Shown: positions 1 to 9,089 of the stretch, piece by piece
Layout of the letters: the number at the start of each line of letters is the position of its first letter
Position numbering within the stretch: the stretch's first letter is position 1
From: Scatomonas sp963928055
Lineage (GTDB): Bacteria > Bacillota > Clostridia > Lachnospirales > Lachnospiraceae
Assembly (NCBI GenBank): GCA_963928055.1
Contig: CAWVDN010000002.1
Location: forward strand, 124,001 to 188,000
Direction of reading: 5' to 3'
DNA: 64,000 nucleotides
Position numbers and translations under genes: made by a program
Notes under the pieces: model-generated
What the model was told of the DNA's origin: nothing
What the model saw: the letters and a program-made list of their open reading frames with translations, nothing else
The model's database searches: none

Positions 1-215
1 ATCTCCTCTCCCAGCGCCTTCAGCTCCTCCGCCAGGGTCCCTCCGTCCTTCTCGGAGCGGGAGGTGTCTGTCACCATCATCATGTTGAAATACCCCTGCA
101 GGATGGTCTGGGAGATATCCTCGATGTTCACCTGATTCTCCGCCAGATAATTGCATACCCGGGCGATAATGCCCACCTGGTCGTGTCCTACCACTGTAAT
201 AATCGTTTTCTTCAC
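1..215 (-). CDS. ACT domain protein (UPF0237-like), C-terminus cut by window edge
   Basis: The visible N-terminal 71 residues form a small ligand-binding ACT domain, starting with a TIITVVGHDQVGIIARV motif typical of the short stand-alone UPF0237 proteins (usually about 90 residues). Such domains sense amino acids; the exact ligand is unknown. The start is a GTG at 213-215, supported by an AGGAGGAGGA ribosome site five bases upstream. It lies 23 bases behind the WalJ-like hydrolase and is probably the tail of the polA-coaE operon. In related genomes this gene is commonly followed by a DUF711 (PFL) gene, which would lie outside the window; that is expectation, not observation. Confidence 0.8.
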   Translation of the reverse strand, partial: MKKTIITVVGHDQVGIIARVCNYLAENQVNIEDISQTILQGYFNMMMVTDTSRSEKDGGTLAEELKALGEE

Positions 216-238
216 GTTTTTCCTCCTCCTTGGCCGGC

Positions 239-1036
239 TCAGATCTCGATAAGCTCTCCCACGGTATCTCTCTCGGCGACGCTGATATGAAAGTCCCCGG
301 ACTTGTAGGGGTTATCCCCCATGGTCACTTCCGCGCACACCGTCTCGTAGGCCAAAGCCGGATAATTGTTTTCTTTGCTGAGATGGCCCAGCAGGATCCG
401 CTTCAGATCGTCATGGAGTACCTCGCAGAGCAGCTGTCCCGCCATCTCATTGGACAGGTGCCCTTTTTCTCCCAGGATCCTCTGCTTCAGATAATAGGGG
501 TAAACCCCCACCTCCAGCATATGGATGTCATGGTTGGCCTCCAGAAGGAGCACATCCAGATTCTTCAGGTGATTCACCGTATAGGTGCCGTACACCCCCA
601 GATCCGTGGCCACCGCCATGCTCTGCTTCCCGTGGTTCACCCGGTAGCCCACCGGATCCGCCGCGTCGTGGGAAATGGAAAAAGGCTCCACGGTCAGATC
701 GCCCAGTTCCACGTTCTCGTCCGGCCGGATTTCATGAAAAAGTCCTTCCGGGATCTTCCCCAGGGAGGAGCAGCCGGTAATGGCCTCATAGGTTTTTCTG
801 GTGGCGTAAATGGGGATCTCTCGTTTTCGCGCCAGGACCCCCAGCCCCCGGATGTGGTCGGAATGCTCATGGGTGATGAACACTCCGTCGATCTCCTGCC
901 CTGTAAGGCCTATGGTGTTCAGCCCTTCCTCGATCCGCTTGCCGCTGATCCCCGCGTCGATCAGCAGGCTGGTGGAGTCGCTGCCTACATAGATGCAGTT
1001 GCCGCTGCTTCCGCTGGCGATACTACACATTTTCAT
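239..1036 (-). CDS. MBL-fold metallohydrolase, WalJ/YycJ-like
   Basis: A 265-residue metallo-beta-lactamase-fold protein. The metal-binding HEHSDH motif is visible at about residues 56-61, and LLLEANHD and the late ILLGHLSKENN segment supply further ligands. The N-terminus (SGSSGNC) is the hallmark of the YycJ/WalJ subgroup, which is linked to cell-wall and cell-division/DNA-repair coordination in Firmicutes. The real substrate is not established. Its start overlaps the end of coaE by 14 bases, so translation is probably coupled. Here it is not next to walRK, unlike in Bacillus. Confidence 0.85.
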   Translation of the reverse strand: MKMCSIASGSSGNCIYVGSDSTSLLIDAGISGKRIEEGLNTIGLTGQEIDGVFITHEHSDHIRGLGVLARKREIPIYATRKTYEAITGCSSLGKIPEGLFHEIRPDENVELGDLTVEPFSISHDAADPVGYRVNHGKQSMAVATDLGVYGTYTVNHLKNLDVLLLEANHDIHMLEVGVYPYYLKQRILGEKGHLSNEMAGQLLCEVLHDDLKRILLGHLSKENNYPALAYETVCAEVTMGDNPYKSGDFHISVAERDTVGELIEI

Positions 1037-1622
1037 ACGTACTCATCCTCTGTTCCAGTTGTCGTGCCGTCTCCCGGAAACTGCCGCTGTTGTCCAGCAC
1101 AAAACAGCAGTGACGGCGGAATTCCTCCTCCGGCAGCTGGCTGGACATCATGTCGGTGATCTTCTCATCCGAATACCGGCGGCTGGCCTTCAGCCGTTCC
1201 CTTCTGACGCCCTCTTCTGCATAAACATACCACAGTTCATCGCAGATTTCATCATATTTTTCTTCGATCAGCAGAGCGGCCTCCAGAAAAAGATATTTTT
1301 CCCCGGCTTCCCTGGCCCGGTCCCGCTCCTCCAGGATCCATTCCTTTACCGCGGGATGGACGATGGCGTTCAGCTGATCCAGCAGGTTCCTGTCCCGGAA
1401 GACCATTCCGCCCATTTTCTTCCGGTCCGGCTCCCCCTGGGGATCCAGGATCTCCTTCCCGAAAAGATCCACGATGGGCTGCCAGCAGCGGCCTTCCTTT
1501 TTCATCAGCTGATGGGCCGCCTTGTCGGCTTCGATGACCCGCCCCCCGTAGTGTTCCCGGAGGTAAGAGAGGACTTCGCTTTTTCCGGAGCCTACGCCTC
1601 CGGTGATCCCGATCATTCTCAT
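1023..1622 (-). CDS. coaE: dephospho-CoA kinase
   Basis: A 199-residue kinase that phosphorylates the 3'-hydroxyl of dephospho-CoA, the last step of coenzyme A synthesis. The P-loop GGVGSGKS is at residues 8-15, followed by the family's EADKAAHQL segment and the HPAV motif in the CoA domain; length is normal. The start ATG has only a modest ribosome site, and a second ATG two codons later is an alternative. It lies 25 bases after polA and overlaps the hydrolase downstream. The polA-coaE order is common in Clostridia. Confidence 0.93.
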   Translation of the reverse strand: MRMIGITGGVGSGKSEVLSYLREHYGGRVIEADKAAHQLMKKEGRCWQPIVDLFGKEILDPQGEPDRKKMGGMVFRDRNLLDQLNAIVHPAVKEWILEERDRAREAGEKYLFLEAALLIEEKYDEICDELWYVYAEEGVRRERLKASRRYSDEKITDMMSSQLPEEEFRRHCCFVLDNSGSFRETARQLEQRMSTYENV

Positions 1623-1647
1623 CTTCTGTATCCATTGCCTTTCCTGT

Positions 1648-4278
1648 TTACTTGGCGTCGTACCAGCTTTTTCCCGTGTGCATATCCACCTCCAGCTCCA
1701 CGGACAGGCTGGCGGCCCCCTTCATCTCCTCCTCCAGAAGACGGGAGACCGCTTCCACCTCCGCCTCCGGCGCCTCCACCAGAAGTTCGTCGTGGACCTG
1801 CAGCAGCAGCCGGGAGGCGTATCCTTCCCGGGCAAGCCGCTCGTTGACCCTCACCATGGCGATCTTGATGATATCCGCCGCCGTGCCCTGGATGGGAGAG
1901 TTCATGGCCACCCGCTCTCCGAAGGATCTCTGCATGAAATTTCCGGAGGAAAGCTCCGGCACCGGCCGCCTTCTTCCAAACAGCGTGGTGACGTAACCGT
2001 CTTTTTTCGCCTGTTCCACAGTCCGGTCCAGAAACTCTTTGATCTTCGGATAGGTGTGGAAATATTTTTCTATATACTCCGCCGCTTCTTTCCGGCTGAT
2101 GCTGAGATCCTGGCTGAGTCCGAAGGAACTGATGCCGTAGACGATGCCGAAATTGACCGCCTTGGCGTTCCGCCTCTGCAGGGGCGTCACCTCCTCGAAG
2201 GGCACATGGAACACCTCCGAGGCGGTGATGCGGTGGATGTCTTTTGCCTCCCGGTAAGCCTGGATCAGTTTCTCGTCCCCGGAGAGATGGGCCAGCACCC
2301 GCAGTTCGATCTGGGAATAATCCGCGTCGATAAAAAGGCAGCCCTCTTTGGGAACAAATACCCGGCGGATCTGCCGTCCCAGTTCCATCCGCACGGGAAT
2401 ATTCTGCAGGTTGGGTTCCGTGCTGCTGATGCGCCCGGTGGCGGTGATGGTCTGGTGAAAGCTGGAATGGATGCGCCCGTCAGGGGCAATGCAGCTTCCC
2501 AGTCCATCGGCATAGGTGGATTTCAGTTTGGCCAGCTGCCGGTACTCCAGGATATCCGCCACCACCGGAGCCTCCGGCGCCAGCTTCTCCAGCACGTCCG
2601 CCGCCGTAGAATAGCCGCTTTTGGTTTTCTTTCCTCCCGGCAGCTTCAGTTTTTCAAAAAGGATCACGCCCAGCTGCTTGGGAGAATTCAGATTAAAGGT
2701 TTCCCCGGCCTGCCGGTAGATCCGCTCCTCCAGGGTCCTGATGCCTTCCTGGAGCTTTCTGCCGTACCGGGCCAGAGCCTCCCCTTCCACAGCGATGCCC
2801 GCTTTTTCCATATCGTGAAGGGTAAATACCAGGGGCATCTCCACCTGGCGGAACAGTTCTTCCATGCCCAGCGCCCGAAGTTTTTCCTCCATGGGACCCC
2901 TGGCCTCCCTGGCCGTCCAGGCATGGAGGGCGCACCAGCGGCCGGCGTCCTGGGGATCCATGGCGGAGGCCTCCGGGAGTTTTGCCGTGCCGAAGATCTC
3001 TTCCCCGGAGGGCAGGGTCATTCCCAGGAATTCCCTGGCGATATCATCGTACGTATAGGAAGCCTTCAGAGGATTCAGCAGGTAGGCGCCGATCCAGACG
3101 TCAAAAAACTGGCCCTTCCGCTCCGGTTCCAGGTACTTCAGAATGTTTTTCAGATCAAAAACGCTGACCCGGGCGGCTCCGTTTACCATTCGGAGAGACG
3201 CCTCCCTCAGATAAGGTCCGCTCAGAAAGCCGCCTGCCGGGATATAGTATGTTTCTTCCCCGGAAAGGGAAACCGCCAGACCCAGGATCTCCCCCTCCCC
3301 CAGGAGCGCAAACCCCAGCTCCGAAGACGCGGCTGCCTTTTCGAAGATCTCCTCCGCCTTCTGAAAATCCTCCACCCGTTCCCAGGCAGGCTCTGCCTGC
3401 GGCTTCCCCTGCCCCTGAAATCTGGACAGCAGATTTTTGAAATCCAGCTGACGGAACAGCTCATAAGCCTCCGGCGTATAGAGCTCCGAAAGCTCTGCCT
3501 GCGCCCAGTCCGGCTCCAGAGGGCTGTCCGTGCAGATGGCAGCCAGCTTTTTGGACAGCAGGGCCAGATCATAGTGGTCCCGCAGGGATTCCATGGCCTT
3601 TTTGGGTTTGATCTCCTCCAGATGTCCGTAAGCCTCCTCCAGGCTTCCGTAGGCGGCGAGGATCTTCGTGGCGGTTTTTTCCCCCACGCCGGGGATCCCC
3701 GGGATATTGTCGGAGGAATCTCCCATGAGGGATTTAAGATCCACGATCTGGGGCGGGGTCAGCTGATATTTTTCCAATACCTCTTTGGCGTGATAATCCT
3801 CGATCACCGTTTTCCCGCCCCGGGTCTTGGGAATGCGGACCAGCACGGAATCCGTGGCCAGCTGCAGCAGATCCCGATCCCCGGAGACAATGGTCACCGT
3901 CAGTCCTTCCGCCTCCCCCCGGCGGGCCAGGGTCCCCAGGATATCGTCCGCCTCGTAGCCCTCCAGCTCCACCACGTATACGTTCATGGCCCGGAGGACT
4001 TCCTTCATCACCGGCACCTGCTCCCGCAGCTCCTCCGGCATGGGTTTTCTGGTGCCCTTATAGGCCTCGTACATTTTGTGGCGGAAGGTGGGGGTATGAA
4101 GATCAAAAGCCACAGCGAGATACTGCGGCTTCTCTTCCTCCAGGATTTTAAACAGGATATTCAGAAAACCGTACACAGCTCCCGTAGGTTTTCCCTGGGA
4201 ATTGGTAAGGGGCGGCATTCCGTAGAATGCCCGGTTCAGAATACTGTGGCCGTCAATTAAAACAAGCTTTCCCTTCAT
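1648..4278 (-). CDS. polA: DNA polymerase I
   Basis: An 876-residue family A polymerase for Okazaki-fragment processing and repair. The N-terminal 5'-3' exonuclease/flap domain (about 1-290) is intact, with IDGHSILNRAFYG, EADDI and SGDRDLLQL. The middle 3'-5' exonuclease-like domain lacks the usual acidic FDTE-type residues, as in Bacillus Pol I, so proofreading is probably absent. The polymerase domain shows motif A (DADYSQIELRVLAH), motif B (RRNAKAVNFGIVYG) and motif C (QVHDELLVEAP). The start at 4278 follows an AAAGGAGCGCCG ribosome site; a longer frame to 4368 would run into the upstream gene and is rejected. Confidence 0.96.
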   Translation of the reverse strand: MKGKLVLIDGHSILNRAFYGMPPLTNSQGKPTGAVYGFLNILFKILEEEKPQYLAVAFDLHTPTFRHKMYEAYKGTRKPMPEELREQVPVMKEVLRAMNVYVVELEGYEADDILGTLARRGEAEGLTVTIVSGDRDLLQLATDSVLVRIPKTRGGKTVIEDYHAKEVLEKYQLTPPQIVDLKSLMGDSSDNIPGIPGVGEKTATKILAAYGSLEEAYGHLEEIKPKKAMESLRDHYDLALLSKKLAAICTDSPLEPDWAQAELSELYTPEAYELFRQLDFKNLLSRFQGQGKPQAEPAWERVEDFQKAEEIFEKAAASSELGFALLGEGEILGLAVSLSGEETYYIPAGGFLSGPYLREASLRMVNGAARVSVFDLKNILKYLEPERKGQFFDVWIGAYLLNPLKASYTYDDIAREFLGMTLPSGEEIFGTAKLPEASAMDPQDAGRWCALHAWTAREARGPMEEKLRALGMEELFRQVEMPLVFTLHDMEKAGIAVEGEALARYGRKLQEGIRTLEERIYRQAGETFNLNSPKQLGVILFEKLKLPGGKKTKSGYSTAADVLEKLAPEAPVVADILEYRQLAKLKSTYADGLGSCIAPDGRIHSSFHQTITATGRISSTEPNLQNIPVRMELGRQIRRVFVPKEGCLFIDADYSQIELRVLAHLSGDEKLIQAYREAKDIHRITASEVFHVPFEEVTPLQRRNAKAVNFGIVYGISSFGLSQDLSISRKEAAEYIEKYFHTYPKIKEFLDRTVEQAKKDGYVTTLFGRRRPVPELSSGNFMQRSFGERVAMNSPIQGTAADIIKIAMVRVNERLAREGYASRLLLQVHDELLVEAPEAEVEAVSRLLEEEMKGAASLSVELEVDMHTGKSWYDAK

Positions 4279-4313
4279 CGGCGCTCCTTTCCCTTTGGTT
4301 CGTTTCCTGCGCT

Positions 4314-4673
4314 TTAGGACTGCAGGAGAAGTTTTGAAAGATCCAGCACACCGGCTGCGTCCATGCACGCCAGGAGCAGGGCCAGGATCCCGACGCCGCA
4401 GAAAACGATCCAGAAGATCTGCCTCCGTTTTCTTTTTGCCAGACGGTTTTTCTTCGCCCTGAGATCCCTGCTCAGCAGGCTTTTCAGGTTATACGAGATC
4501 CCGTTTTCCTCGTCCAGGAATTTCAGGGCCCGGTTCAGCATAAAATACGTTTCCAGCTCCTCGTAACACTCAGGGCATGCTTCCACATGCCGGATAAATT
4601 CCTCCAGTTCCCCGGGACCCAGCTGATCCGCCAGATAGCGGGAGATAAGACTCTGCGCGTGCTTGCATTCCAT
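4314..4673 (-). CDS. Putative zinc-finger membrane protein (anti-sigma-factor-like)
   Basis: A 119-residue protein with an N-terminal zinc-binding motif (C3-x3-H-type: the HVEACPECYEEL core near residues 29-40) resembling the zf-HC2 domain of anti-sigma factors. A basic stretch (KKNRLAKRKRRQ) comes next, then one membrane span (about 84-105) and a short outer tail. No sigma-factor gene lies beside it, so anti-sigma function is only a guess; it may be a cytosolic zinc-finger tether. It is the first gene of the operon leading to polA, with a good AAAGGAG ribosome site and a clear promoter just upstream. Confidence 0.7.
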   Translation of the reverse strand: MECKHAQSLISRYLADQLGPGELEEFIRHVEACPECYEELETYFMLNRALKFLDEENGISYNLKSLLSRDLRAKKNRLAKRKRRQIFWIVFCGVGILALLLACMDAAGVLDLSKLLLQS

Positions 4674-4699
4674 ATGATACAGCTCCTTTATGCTGTTCT

Positions 4700-4728
4700 A
4701 TTCTAACACGGGAAAGGGGCGGAATCAA
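4700..4728 (-). promoter_or_regulatory. Sigma-A-type promoter for the zinc-finger/polA operon
   Basis: On the minus strand TTGATT (4723-4728) and TAGAAT (4700-4705) are 17 bases apart, with a TG one base before the -10 hexamer (extended -10). The -35 overlaps the stop codon of the D-lactate dehydrogenase gene. Confidence 0.65.
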
Positions 4729-5717
4729 CCTTCAACCGTATTGGGGCTCTTTTCCCCCTTCTCCCAGGCCAGACTGTTGTCCAGGGTCGTACGGGCGATG
4801 GCGGTCAGGGCTTCCCTGGTAAAGAATCCCTGATGGGAGGTGATGACCACGTTAGGGAAGGACAGGAGCCTGGCGGTGACGGAATGCTCCAGGATCTGGT
4901 CCGAGCGGTCCTCGAAAACATTGGGAGACTCCTCCTCATACACATCCAGCCCTACCCCGAAAAATTTCCGGGCCCGGATGCCCTCGATCAGGTCTTCCGT
5001 ATTCACCAGGGCGCCCCGGGAGGTATTTACCAGGATCGCTCCCTCTTTGATCCCGGCAATGGTCTCCCGGCAGATCAGGTGGTAGGTATCGTCCGTCAGG
5101 GGGCAGTGGAGGGAGATCAGATCGCTCTGTCCCAGCAGCTCCGGCAGTTCCGTATACTCCACCAGCGCCTTCAGTTCCGGATTCTGATACACATCGTAGG
5201 CCAGCACCCGCATGCCGAAGCCTTTGCAGATCCGCGCCATGGCGGCGCCGATCCTTCCGGTCCCCACGATGCCAGCCGTCTTTCCGCAGAAGTTAAAGCC
5301 CAGAAGGCCGTTCAGGGAGAAATCATTTTCCCGCACCTTTACATAGGCTTTGTGAAGCTTCCGGTTGACTGCCAGAGCCAGGGCCATGGCGTGTTCCGCC
5401 ACCGCTTCCGGGGAATAGCCGGGGACCCGCATCACGGTAATGCCCTGCTGTCCGGCGCATTTCAGGTCCACGTTGTTGAAACCGGCGCAGCGCATGAGCA
5501 CCAGCTTCACCCCTTGTTCCGCCAGCGTCCGGAGGGTCTCCCCGCCGACGTCAGAATTTACGAAGCCGCAGACAGCGTCGTATCCCGCCGCCAGAGAAGC
5601 AGTCCTGGGCGCCAGCTCTGTTTTCAGGTAATCGATCTCCACGCCGGGATACTCTTTCCGTGCCAGTTCAAAGAATTCGTGATCGTAGGGTTTTGTGTCG
5701 TAAAATAAAATCTTCAC
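4725..5717 (-). CDS. D-lactate dehydrogenase / 2-hydroxyacid dehydrogenase
   Basis: A 330-residue NAD-dependent D-isomer 2-hydroxyacid dehydrogenase, most like fermentative D-lactate dehydrogenases (pyruvate to D-lactate, regenerating NAD). The Rossmann motif GTGRIGAAMARI is near residue 150. MRCAGFNNVD in the catalytic domain, the SRGALVN segment with catalytic Arg and a late Glu-His pair (EEE...SHQGFFT) are all present. Its start overlaps the helicase stop by four bases (ATGA), so the two are co-translated. Substrate could be another 2-oxoacid. Confidence 0.85.
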   Translation of the reverse strand: MKILFYDTKPYDHEFFELARKEYPGVEIDYLKTELAPRTASLAAGYDAVCGFVNSDVGGETLRTLAEQGVKLVLMRCAGFNNVDLKCAGQQGITVMRVPGYSPEAVAEHAMALALAVNRKLHKAYVKVRENDFSLNGLLGFNFCGKTAGIVGTGRIGAAMARICKGFGMRVLAYDVYQNPELKALVEYTELPELLGQSDLISLHCPLTDDTYHLICRETIAGIKEGAILVNTSRGALVNTEDLIEGIRARKFFGVGLDVYEEESPNVFEDRSDQILEHSVTARLLSFPNVVITSHQGFFTREALTAIARTTLDNSLAWEKGEKSPNTVEG

Positions 5718-7603
5718 AGCGTTTCCTCCTTTTCTTTTCCAGTATTCCCCGGCTCCGCCGGTTCATGCGGCCCCGGGGACCGTCCGAAGATTTCTTTCAG
5801 AAAGCGGGAGGGCTCCGCTTCCTTGCCCATCCGGGACTCTGCCCAGGAAAGGCGAAGCGATTTTCTTGCCCGGGTCATGCCCACGTACAGCATTCTCCGC
5901 TCTTCCTCCAGATCCGCCGGCAGCACCGCCTTGTGCCAGGGGATCACTCCCTCGCTGACATCCAGGATATACACCCGGTCGTACTCCATGCCCTTGGCGG
6001 CGTGGAGGGTGGACACCGCCACGCCTTTCTGCGCCTCGGCCCGCTTTCCGGAACGGTTTTTCAGCTGTTCCCGGTATTCTCCCATATGGCGGAACCAGTC
6101 CTCCGTCCGGTCGAATTCTCTGGCGCTGTCCGTCAGCTCCTCCAGGATCTGAAACAGCTCCTCCTCCGGCAGATTTCGTTCCGCGGCGTATTCCTTCAGA
6201 TATCCCTCATACCCGATGATCTTGCGGATGTACTGGGCCGCCCCGAAGGGGGCCAGATGCTTCAGGGCCAGGATGTCCGCCTCCAGTTTCTCGATCCGTT
6301 CCGTCATCCATGCTCTGTCCTCGTAAAACCGATACAGATCTTCAAAAGACACTTCCGATTCCTGGAAGGCTTCCCTGGACAGATAGCGGTTGGGCTTGTT
6401 GCAGACCAGAAGAAAATCGCTTCTTCTGCGGCTTCCGGCTCCCAGCCGCAGATACCCGCAGATCTGCCGGGCGATCCAGTGATCGTAGATGCAGGGAACG
6501 GCATCCCTCATGACAAAGGGGATCTGGTAGGCCATCAGCTGCTCCACGGCCCGGCGGCAGCCCAGATTGGTGCGGAACAGCAGCGCCGTTTCCTCCGGCG
6601 CTTCGCCCCGGTCCATGGCCCGGCGGATCTCTTCCGCCGCCGCGCGCATCTCGCTCCGGCTGTCCGGGAAGCGAAGGCAGCGCACCGGTTCCCCCCGGTC
6701 CCGGGACGCCCGGAGTTCCTTGGCGAACCGCTTCTGATTCCGGCGTATCAGACGGACCGACGCTTCCAGGATCTCCGGGGTACAGCGGTAGTTCACGTTC
6801 AGGTTTACCGTCTCCGCTTCCGGATAGTCCCGGGGAAAATTCAGCATGATCTCCGGGCTGGCTCCCCGGAACCGGTAAATGGACTGGTCGTCGTCCCCCA
6901 CGATAAACAGATTGTTTTCCGGGGCCGCCAGCATTTTCACGATATCGTACTGGATGGGGCTGATGTCCTGAAACTCGTCTACCAGGATATACTGAAATTT
7001 CTTCTGCCACAGGGCCAGGATCTCCGGATGTTTCCGGAACAGCTGCCAGCACTGGGTCATGATGTCGTCAAAATCCAGCTTTCTCTGTTCTCTCATCCAG
7101 TTTCCGTACTCCCTATAGATCCGCCGGAACGCCTGTTCCGGCAGCAGAGAAGAATAAAAATGCTCCGCCTGGATCCGTCCGCATTTTACCGTGCTGATCT
7201 CCCGGGCCACTCCGGAAGGCAGATCCGGGTCTCTTTCCTCCTCCGGACAGAAGCGGTCCAGAAGTTCCAGAAGAAGCCGCCGTTTCTCTTCCTCGCTCAA
7301 GATATTGTTTCCGTTGATATGGTAGGTATTGCGGAGAATCCCGTAGAAGACACCGTGAAAGGTGCCGAATGTGACCTGTCTGGCGGAACCCCCCGCCATG
7401 TTCAGAAAGCGGCTTTTCATTTCCGCCGCCGCGGCTCTGGTAAACGTTACCACAAGGATGCGGGATCCGGCAACCCCTTCCCGCACCAGCCTGGCGGTCC
7501 GTTCTGTGATAACTGCTGTTTTTCCGGAGCCGGGCCCTGCCAGCACCAGCATGGGCCCCTCTCCGTGGGCTGCCGCCCTTTTCTGTGCCTCGTTATATTC
7601 CAT
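5714..7603 (-). CDS. UvrD/PcrA-like superfamily 1 DNA helicase
   Basis: A 629-residue ATP-dependent 3'-5' DNA helicase. Motifs in order: Q motif (YNEAQKRAAAH), Walker A GPGSGKT (about 24-30), motif II LVDEFQDISPIQ, motif III GDDDQSIYRFRGA, motif V STLHAAKGMEYDRVYI and motif VI RRMLYVGMTRARK. It is about 100 residues shorter than PcrA and is probably a second, accessory UvrD-type enzyme rather than PcrA. Its ATG overlaps the gltX stop by one base (TGATG), so it is translationally coupled to gltX. Confidence 0.9.
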   Translation of the reverse strand: MEYNEAQKRAAAHGEGPMLVLAGPGSGKTAVITERTARLVREGVAGSRILVVTFTRAAAAEMKSRFLNMAGGSARQVTFGTFHGVFYGILRNTYHINGNNILSEEEKRRLLLELLDRFCPEEERDPDLPSGVAREISTVKCGRIQAEHFYSSLLPEQAFRRIYREYGNWMREQRKLDFDDIMTQCWQLFRKHPEILALWQKKFQYILVDEFQDISPIQYDIVKMLAAPENNLFIVGDDDQSIYRFRGASPEIMLNFPRDYPEAETVNLNVNYRCTPEILEASVRLIRRNQKRFAKELRASRDRGEPVRCLRFPDSRSEMRAAAEEIRRAMDRGEAPEETALLFRTNLGCRRAVEQLMAYQIPFVMRDAVPCIYDHWIARQICGYLRLGAGSRRRSDFLLVCNKPNRYLSREAFQESEVSFEDLYRFYEDRAWMTERIEKLEADILALKHLAPFGAAQYIRKIIGYEGYLKEYAAERNLPEEELFQILEELTDSAREFDRTEDWFRHMGEYREQLKNRSGKRAEAQKGVAVSTLHAAKGMEYDRVYILDVSEGVIPWHKAVLPADLEEERRMLYVGMTRARKSLRLSWAESRMGKEAEPSRFLKEIFGRSPGPHEPAEPGNTGKEKEETL

Positions 7604-9054
7604 CAGCTGAGTTTGTCGATGGCCGCGCGGATCCTCCGCACAGTTTCATCCCTTCCCAGGATCTCCATGATCTCCGTGGCGCCTGCCGGCGTGGACTGTT
7701 TGCCGGAAAGGGCGGTGCGCAGGGGCCACATGATGTATCCCGTCTTGTATCCTTTCTCCTTGCCGTAGGCGGAAAGCACGGCGAAGAGGGCGTCATTGCT
7801 GTAATCTTCCTGGGCTTCCAGGATGGGCAGCGTGTCCCGCAGGACCGCCAGGGAGGTCTCCTCCGTGGTCTTCATCTTCTTGTGGCGGTACATGGAGGCA
7901 TCGTACTCCGGCACCTCCCGGAAGAAGTCCAGAAGCTCCGGGATATCCGGAAAGATCTCGATCCTGGTCTTCACCATAGCCGCCAGCTTACGGAAATCGT
8001 AGTCTCCCGGCAGAGCCTCCTTCATATAGGGAAGCGCCCGCTCGTAAAACTCCTGATCGTCCATGGCTTTCATATATTCCCCGTTCATCCATTTCAGCTT
8101 GGTCATGTCAAAAACCGCCGGGGACTTGCTGATCCTGGTGTAATCAAAGGCCTCCACCAGCTCCGGCAGGCTGTAGATCTCCCGGTCCTCCGCCGGGCTC
8201 CAGCCCAGGAGCGCCACAAAATTCACCACGGCCTCCGTCAGGAAGCCCTGGTCGATCAGATCCTCGTAGGAGGAATGGCCGCTGCGCTTGCTGAGCTTCT
8301 GGTGCTCCTCGTTGGTGATCAGCGGGCAATGGATGTACGTGGGGATCTCCCAGCCAAAGGCTTCGTAAATGCGGTTATATTTAGGGGTAGAGGAAAGATA
8401 CTCATTTCCCCGGACCACATGGGTGATCCCCATCAGGTGGTCGTCCACCACGTTGGCAAAATTGTAGGTGGGATAGCCGTCGGATTTGATCAGGATCATA
8501 TCGTCCAGCTCCGCGTTGTCCACGGTGATATTGCCGTAGATCTCATCGTGGAAGGAGGTGGTGCCCTCCGTGGGCATGTTCATACGGATCACATAGGGTT
8601 TCCCTGCCGCCAGGTTGGCTTCCACTTCTTCCCTGGAAAGGTGCAGGCAGTGCTTGTCGTACACTACGATTTCCTTGCCGGCCACCTGAGAGCGCAAGGA
8701 TTCCAGCCGTTCCTTGTCGCAGAAGCAGTAGTAAGCGTCCCCCTGGTCGATAAGCTGTTTGGCATACTTCATGTAGATCCCCTGCCGGCAGCGTTCACTC
8801 TGCACGTAGGGGCCCGCGCCCCCGTCCTTATCCGGTCCCTCGTCGTACTGAAGGCCGGTCTCCGCCAGTGTATGATTTATGATGCCAAGAGCCTCCTCCA
8901 TGAAGCGCTCCTGATCCGTGTCCTCGATCCGCAGGATAAACTGTCCGCCGGCGTGCTTGGCGGTCAGATACGCGTACAGCGCGGTACGCAGATTTCCCAC
9001 ATGCATCCTGCCGGTGGGGCTGGGTGCGAATCTTGTTCTAACATTTGTACTCAT
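7603..9054 (-). CDS. gltX: Glutamyl-tRNA synthetase
   Basis: A 483-residue class I aminoacyl-tRNA synthetase charging tRNA-Glu (and possibly tRNA-Gln, if Gln is made by amidation as in most Clostridia). The HIGH-type motif is PSPTGRMHVGN near residue 10 and the KMSKS-type motif is KLSKRSG near residue 255. Length and domain order are normal. It is followed directly by the helicase gene and preceded by the sirtuin-like gene, with AT-rich sequence containing TATAAA just upstream that may be a weak promoter. Confidence 0.95.
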   Translation of the reverse strand: MSTNVRTRFAPSPTGRMHVGNLRTALYAYLTAKHAGGQFILRIEDTDQERFMEEALGIINHTLAETGLQYDEGPDKDGGAGPYVQSERCRQGIYMKYAKQLIDQGDAYYCFCDKERLESLRSQVAGKEIVVYDKHCLHLSREEVEANLAAGKPYVIRMNMPTEGTTSFHDEIYGNITVDNAELDDMILIKSDGYPTYNFANVVDDHLMGITHVVRGNEYLSSTPKYNRIYEAFGWEIPTYIHCPLITNEEHQKLSKRSGHSSYEDLIDQGFLTEAVVNFVALLGWSPAEDREIYSLPELVEAFDYTRISKSPAVFDMTKLKWMNGEYMKAMDDQEFYERALPYMKEALPGDYDFRKLAAMVKTRIEIFPDIPELLDFFREVPEYDASMYRHKKMKTTEETSLAVLRDTLPILEAQEDYSNDALFAVLSAYGKEKGYKTGYIMWPLRTALSGKQSTPAGATEIMEILGRDETVRRIRAAIDKLS

Positions 9055-9089
9055 GTCTCAATCTCCCTGTCCTATCCTATATTTTATAT

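Noticed and set aside
1603..4260. Very long open frame on the plus strand opposite polA
   Set aside because: It is rich in His, Gln, Gly and Arg with no domain, and is the codon-bias shadow of the polymerase gene.
4279..4368. Upstream extension of polA
   Set aside because: It overlaps the preceding zinc-finger gene and lacks a ribosome site; the family start MKGKLVLIDGHS has one.
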